From contig NZ_JAHLKM010000003.1 in assembly GCF_024449025.1 (NCBI RefSeq), forward strand, positions 1 to 64,000: 64,000 nt of DNA. The letters are read 5' to 3'. A program made the translations under genes and the position numbers. The notes beneath the pieces were generated by a model, which ran no database searches, was not told the DNA's origin, and worked only from the letters and a program-made list of their open reading frames with translations. The stretch comes from Natronomonas aquatica (GTDB lineage: Archaea > Halobacteriota > Halobacteria > Halobacteriales > Haloarculaceae). Position 1 is the first letter of the stretch; each line of letters begins with the position of its first letter. Positions 60,648 to 64,000 of this stretch are shown here, one piece after another.

Positions 60648-61493
60648 ATGAAAGAACGTCCCCCGCTCCCCCGGATCGAAGACGCACCTCAGGAGCTTCT
60701 GGAATCGGGTCACCTGTGGCTCACGGAGCTGATCGACGGCGCGACCCTCCGGATCCAGCTCCGCGAATCGGGGCTGCTCCGGTTCGGCGACTCCGAACGG
60801 GTCTACGACGATCCCGACGCGATCCCGCTTTCGTACCGTCGCGCCGTCCGGCACGTCCGCGAGCGGCTAGACCGGGATCGGCTTCGGCGTGCCGTCGATG
60901 ACGTCGAGTCGGTCGTCCTCTTCGGGGCGGCGACGCGCTATGGGACGATCGAATACGACTGGGATCGACTCCCCCCGTTTCTCGGAGTCGGCGTCTGGGC
61001 CGGCGACACCGGGCGGTTCCTGCCGCCGGACGCCACGGAGCGGACCTTCGACCGGCTCGGGCTCGATCCGATAAACGCCGTCGAACGGGAGCTCAACACC
61101 CGCGATTTCGATCCGGACTCGTACGTCGTTCCGGACTCCGCCTGGTACGACGGGCCCGCCAAGGGCGTCGTCGTCCGGAACAAGAAAGGTGGGCGGGCGA
61201 AGCTACTCGATCCCGAGTTCCACGAGATCGAGGGTCCGTCCCCCGTCGAGGCGTCGGCCGAGAAACTGGCCGAACGGTACGCCACCGACCGCCGCTTCGA
61301 GACGATCGCGACAGAACTCCGGGACCGGGGGGACGCGGTCACGTTCGAGGTGTTGCACGAACGTGCCCTCGAGGATATCGCCCGCGAGGAGTACGGCCGG
61401 CTGTTTCACGACGGGTCGTCGGTCGATCTCCCGGCGTTCCGGTCGGCCGTCGCCGAGCGGACCGGGGCGTTTCTGAGCCGTGTGGACGAGTAG
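60648..61493 (+). CDS. RNA ligase-fold protein lacking catalytic residues
   Basis: A 281-residue nucleotidyltransferase-fold protein. The opening HLWLTELIDGATLRIQLRES fits RNA ligase motif I (E-K-x-D-G), but residue 28 is Leu instead of the AMP-accepting Lys. Motif III reads VVLFGAATRYG with Ala where Glu is expected, and motif IV reads AKGVVVRNK with Lys (172) where Glu is expected. Motif V Lys is kept (RAKLLDP). The frame is intact and in the haloarchaeal RNA ligase-like family, so it is a likely pseudoenzyme or one with altered chemistry. Coupled to the DUF5812 gene. Confidence 0.82.
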   Translation: MKERPPLPRIEDAPQELLESGHLWLTELIDGATLRIQLRESGLLRFGDSERVYDDPDAIPLSYRRAVRHVRERLDRDRLRRAVDDVESVVLFGAATRYGTIEYDWDRLPPFLGVGVWAGDTGRFLPPDATERTFDRLGLDPINAVERELNTRDFDPDSYVVPDSAWYDGPAKGVVVRNKKGGRAKLLDPEFHEIEGPSPVEASAEKLAERYATDRRFETIATELRDRGDAVTFEVLHERALEDIAREEYGRLFHDGSSVDLPAFRSAVAERTGAFLSRVDE

Positions 61494-61691
61494 GCCGGAC
61501 GATCGACGAGTAGAAACCGTTTTCCGTCCGAACCGACGAGATACGTCCGGGAACCGCACGACCGCAAATCCGACTCGCCGGCCGATTGGCCGGCTTGGGA
61601 TTGCGGTAGTGTTGGCGCACGCGCTCGGGCGGCCGACCCGTCCGGCGTGAGTGCGCCGCCGGAACGCGGTCGATGCAGTTCCAATTCAATA

Positions 61692-62156
61692 ATGGCACGA
61701 ATGCACTCACGCCGTCGCGGGTCGTCCGGTTCGGACCGCCCCACGGCCGAGGAACCACCGGAGTGGAGCGAGGTAGACGAAGAAGCGATCGAATCGAGGG
61801 TCGTCGAACTGGCCGAGGAGGGGTACGACCCCAGCCAGATCGGCCGCAAACTCCGCGACGAGGGCGTCCAGGGTATCCCGGTCCCGAACGTCAAGCTGGC
61901 GACCGGAAAGAAAGTCACCGAGATCCTGGAGGAAAACGACGCGACCGACGACTTCCCCGAGGACCTCCGGAACCTGATGGAGCGGGCCATCAGGCTCCGC
62001 GATCACATGGAACGGAACCCCGGCGACGCCCAGAACAAGCGAGCCCTGCAGAACACCGAATCGAAGATCCGCCGGCTCGTCGACTACTACCGCGGCGACA
62101 GGCTCGACGCGGAGTTCACCTACGAGTACGACGAAGCCAAAGAGCTACTGGAATAA
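61692..62156 (+). CDS. rps15: 30S ribosomal protein uS15
   Basis: A 154-residue archaeal/eukaryotic-type uS15 with the extended N-terminus. MARMHSRRRGSSGSDRP opens; WSEVDEEAIESRVVELAEEGYDPSQIGRKLRDEGVQGIP is the archaeal domain; NLMERAIRLRDHMERNPGDAQNKRALQNTESKIRRLVDYYR the S15 core. First gene of an operon with the RecJ-like, Pcc1 and eS1 genes (spacing 1 base, then overlaps of 4 bases). Confidence 0.97.
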   Translation: MARMHSRRRGSSGSDRPTAEEPPEWSEVDEEAIESRVVELAEEGYDPSQIGRKLRDEGVQGIPVPNVKLATGKKVTEILEENDATDDFPEDLRNLMERAIRLRDHMERNPGDAQNKRALQNTESKIRRLVDYYRGDRLDAEFTYEYDEAKELLE

Positions 62157-62157
62157 G

Positions 62158-63231
62158 ATGGCAGCCGCCGGCCACCCGGAGGACGCGCCCGACCGCGCCG
62201 CCGCGACGCTCGCCGACGCCGAGTTCGTTCGGCTGGTCGCGACCGCCGACGGCGACGGTCTGGCAGCGGCGGGGCTGCTCGCCCGTGGGCTCGACGCGGT
62301 CGGCGTCCCCTACCAGGCCAGCCTCGCGGCCGTTCCCGAACCGCCGGCGACCGACGCCGATTGCACCGTCGCCGTCGGCCACGCGGCCGGCGACGTGACA
62401 CTCCGGGAAGCCCCCCTCGCTCTCGAGGCGGTCTCGATCCTCGAGACGCTGGCACCCGAGACGGTCGATCCCGAACTCGCGCTCGCCGGCGCCGTCTGTG
62501 CCGGGACGGAACCGTCCGGACGGCTCCTCGAGCGGGCCGACCTCGATCGACGCCCCGGCGTGGCGATCCCGACCGCCGACCCCGTCGCCGGTCTCTCGAG
62601 TTCGACGCTCGTTCATGCGGACTTTTCGGGCGATATCGAGGCGACCGAGGCGGCGCTTGCCGACCTCGACGATCCGGCGGGGCGTCCACTCGCCTCGTTC
62701 GTGGCGCTTTCGGCCGTCGAGGACGCGCCGCCGCGGGCCGCCGAGGCGATCGAGCGGGCGCTTCGGCCCTACGCGACAGAGCGGTTCGAAACGCTCGGTG
62801 GCTTCGCGGACGTCCTCGATTCGCTCGCCCGAACGCAGCCGGGTACCGGCCTGGCGCTGGCGCTCGGCGGCGACGCCGAACGGGCGGCCAGGGACGTCTG
62901 GCGCACCCACGGTCGGCAGGCTCACACGACGCTTCGGTCGGCCGATACCGGCCGATACGAGGGGCTCTACGTGGTCCGGATCGAGGACGCGACGCCGGCG
63001 CTGCTCGGGACCGTCGCCCGGCTCACCTTCCAGTATCGATCGCCGGAGCCGATCGCGCTCGCGGTGATCGATGGCGCGGCGGCCGCCGCCGGCGCGAGGG
63101 CGATCGAGGCCCCGCTGTCGGAGGCGGCCGCCGCTCTCGACGGACGGGCGAGCGTCCGCGAGGGGACAGGCACGGCGACCTTCGACGGTACGGCCGACGA
63201 TTTCACCGCGGCGTTCAGGAGGGCACTGTGA
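62158..63231 (+). CDS. RecJ-like DHH-family phosphoesterase, degenerate
   Basis: A 357-residue archaeal RecJ-like (DHH) protein. FVRLVATADGDGLAAAGLLARGL matches motif I (DxDG), but the DHH metal motif expected about 60 residues later is not seen: that region reads VAVGHAAGDVTLRE. The C-terminus (TGTATFDGTADDFTAAFRRAL) resembles DHHA1-like. It may be a Cdc45-like structural member, related to GINS-associated nuclease (GAN), or an inactive nuclease. It recurs between S15 and Pcc1 in haloarchaea. Confidence 0.8.
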   Translation: MAAAGHPEDAPDRAAATLADAEFVRLVATADGDGLAAAGLLARGLDAVGVPYQASLAAVPEPPATDADCTVAVGHAAGDVTLREAPLALEAVSILETLAPETVDPELALAGAVCAGTEPSGRLLERADLDRRPGVAIPTADPVAGLSSSTLVHADFSGDIEATEAALADLDDPAGRPLASFVALSAVEDAPPRAAEAIERALRPYATERFETLGGFADVLDSLARTQPGTGLALALGGDAERAARDVWRTHGRQAHTTLRSADTGRYEGLYVVRIEDATPALLGTVARLTFQYRSPEPIALAVIDGAAAAAGARAIEAPLSEAAAALDGRASVREGTGTATFDGTADDFTAAFRRAL

Positions 63232-63455
63232 CCGACCGCGCCACGATCCGGACGCGCCACGACCGCCCCGACGTGATCGCGGCCGCGCTGTCGCCCGACA
63301 ACACCGACGAAATGTCGACGCGCGTCGAGGACGGTGACGCGGTCGTAACGACGATCGAACGCGACACCGCCGGCGGCCTCCGGACGACGGCCGACGACTA
63401 CGTCGCGAACCTCACAGTCGCACAGCGAATAACCGACACGACAACACAACTATGA
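63228..63455 (+). CDS. pcc1: KEOPS complex subunit Pcc1
   Basis: A 75-residue protein with GTG start: TDRATIRTRHDRPDVIAAAL, STRVEDGDAVVTTIERD, then TTADDYVANLTVAQRI. The short alpha/beta fold is that of Pcc1, dimerisation subunit of KEOPS, which makes t6A in tRNA. The GTG overlaps the RecJ-like stop codon, and its own stop overlaps the eS1 start, each by four bases. Not visible unless non-ATG starts are allowed. Confidence 0.85.
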   Translation: MTDRATIRTRHDRPDVIAAALSPDNTDEMSTRVEDGDAVVTTIERDTAGGLRTTADDYVANLTVAQRITDTTTQL

Positions 63456-64000
63456 GCGAACGTTCAGTATCCAGACAGAAACAGGAGAAGCGATGGTACA
63501 CCGTGATGGCCCCCGAGATGTTCGACCGGGCCGAACTCGGTGAAACACCCGCCGACGAACCCGAACAGGTCTACGATCGTACGATCGAGACGACGCTCGG
63601 CGAACTGCAGAACGACCCCAGCGAGAACAACACGAAGCTGACCTTCCAGATCACGGACGTCGGCAGCGACACCGCCTACACCGACTTCATCAAACACGAA
63701 CTCACCCGTGACTACCTGCGCAGCCTCACCCGGCGCGGCACCTCGAAGGTCGACGCCTTCGTGACCGTCCTGACGACGGACGATTACCGCGTGCAGGTCC
63801 AGCCCGTCGCCTACACGACGAAGTCGGCGGACCACAGCCAGGAACGGGCAGTCCGGAAGACGATGGTCGAGATGGTCGAAGAGGCCGCCGCCGAGCGGAC
63901 CTTCGAGGGTCTCATCGACAGTATCGTCGAGGGGCGGCTCTCCTCGGCGATCTACAACGAGGCGAAGACGATCTACCCGCTTCGCCGCGTCGAGGTCCAG
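63452..64000 (+). CDS. rps1e: 30S ribosomal protein eS1 (S3Ae), partial
   Basis: The first 183 codons of eS1 (S3Ae), cut off by the window edge; the full protein is about 210-220 residues. MSERSVSRQKQEKRWYTVMAPEMFDRAELGETPAD, then GSDTAYTDFIKHELTRDYLRSLTRRGTSKVDAFVTVLTTDDYRVQVQPVA are well-conserved. Ends the visible uS15-RecJ-Pcc1-eS1 operon. Confidence 0.95.
   Translation, partial: MSERSVSRQKQEKRWYTVMAPEMFDRAELGETPADEPEQVYDRTIETTLGELQNDPSENNTKLTFQITDVGSDTAYTDFIKHELTRDYLRSLTRRGTSKVDAFVTVLTTDDYRVQVQPVAYTTKSADHSQERAVRKTMVEMVEEAAAERTFEGLIDSIVEGRLSSAIYNEAKTIYPLRRVEVQ

Overview
The window is chromosomal DNA from a halophilic archaeon (class Halobacteria). The evidence is a high G+C content, acidic proteins rich in Asp and Glu, leaderless starts with TATA boxes about 26-30 bases upstream, archaeal information-processing genes (aIF5B, Nob1, RfcL, uS15, Pcc1, eS1) and haloarchaeal lineage proteins. 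The genus cannot be fixed from the sequence. The order is mostly compact housekeeping DNA with a few accessory or decaying patches. All function calls are by recognition of motifs and family features; no database search was run.

Layout. 1-5740: a possibly truncated regulatory-type protein, an alpha/beta hydrolase, a thiamine-binding-type MTH1187 protein, a DUF2150-type protein, then two pilin-like surface proteins (the second a 674-residue multi-domain adhesin-like protein). 5789-6631: a PIN toxin / RHH-UPF0175-type antitoxin pair with an operator of overlapping palindromes. 6820-10821: HMG-CoA synthase, a 64-bp-periodic hairpin repeat, a decayed sensory rhodopsin II gene, carA and idi. 11030-24624: mixed metabolism (MmgE/PrpD, zinc-type dehydrogenase, MoaB/MogA, cupin, phosphoglycolate phosphatase, pyrF, HAD hydrolase, a LutC plus fused LutB-LutA lactate-utilisation pair, SDR, pterin dehydratase, heme A synthase). 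24721-36615: malic enzyme, RfcL, LarC, a broken glycosyltransferase, DUF3179 lipoprotein, DUF429, a CPA-type antiporter with TrkA domains, phosphomevalonate decarboxylase, and a UbiA-lycopene cyclase fusion. 36653-41999: glutamate dehydrogenase, CitE-like lyase, a cysteine-less peroxiredoxin-like protein, a small membrane protein, fructose bisphosphatase and class I aldolase. 42134-51200: regulators, two tiny zinc ribbons, a radical-SAM/SPASM maturase with its PaaB-like partner, a flavin amine oxidase and several haloarchaeal unknowns. 51410-64000: Vms1/VLRF1-type release factor, dgcN-dgcA D-glutamate genes, aIF5B, PRC-barrel, Nob1, CPBP protease, glucose-6-phosphate isomerase, an RNA-ligase-fold pseudoenzyme, and the uS15-RecJ-like-Pcc1-eS1 operon, cut off by the window end.

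How the genes fit together. Three steps of the archaeal mevalonate/isoprenoid route (HMG-CoA synthase, phosphomevalonate decarboxylase, IPP isomerase) and a carotenoid/prenyl fusion protein lie in the window but in separate transcription units. Fbp, aldolase and Pgi give the gluconeogenic side of hexose metabolism; malic enzyme, GDH and the Lut genes feed central carbon. The 3' end is a translation and tRNA-modification cluster. The most notable observations are the sensory rhodopsin II pseudogene (start lost, stop codon, helix D deletion, a 17-bp tandem duplication causing the frameshift, and Lys to Glu at the retinal site), an intact RNA-ligase-fold protein lacking three catalytic residues, a UbiA-lycopene cyclase fusion, and the PaaB-like/radical-SAM pair.
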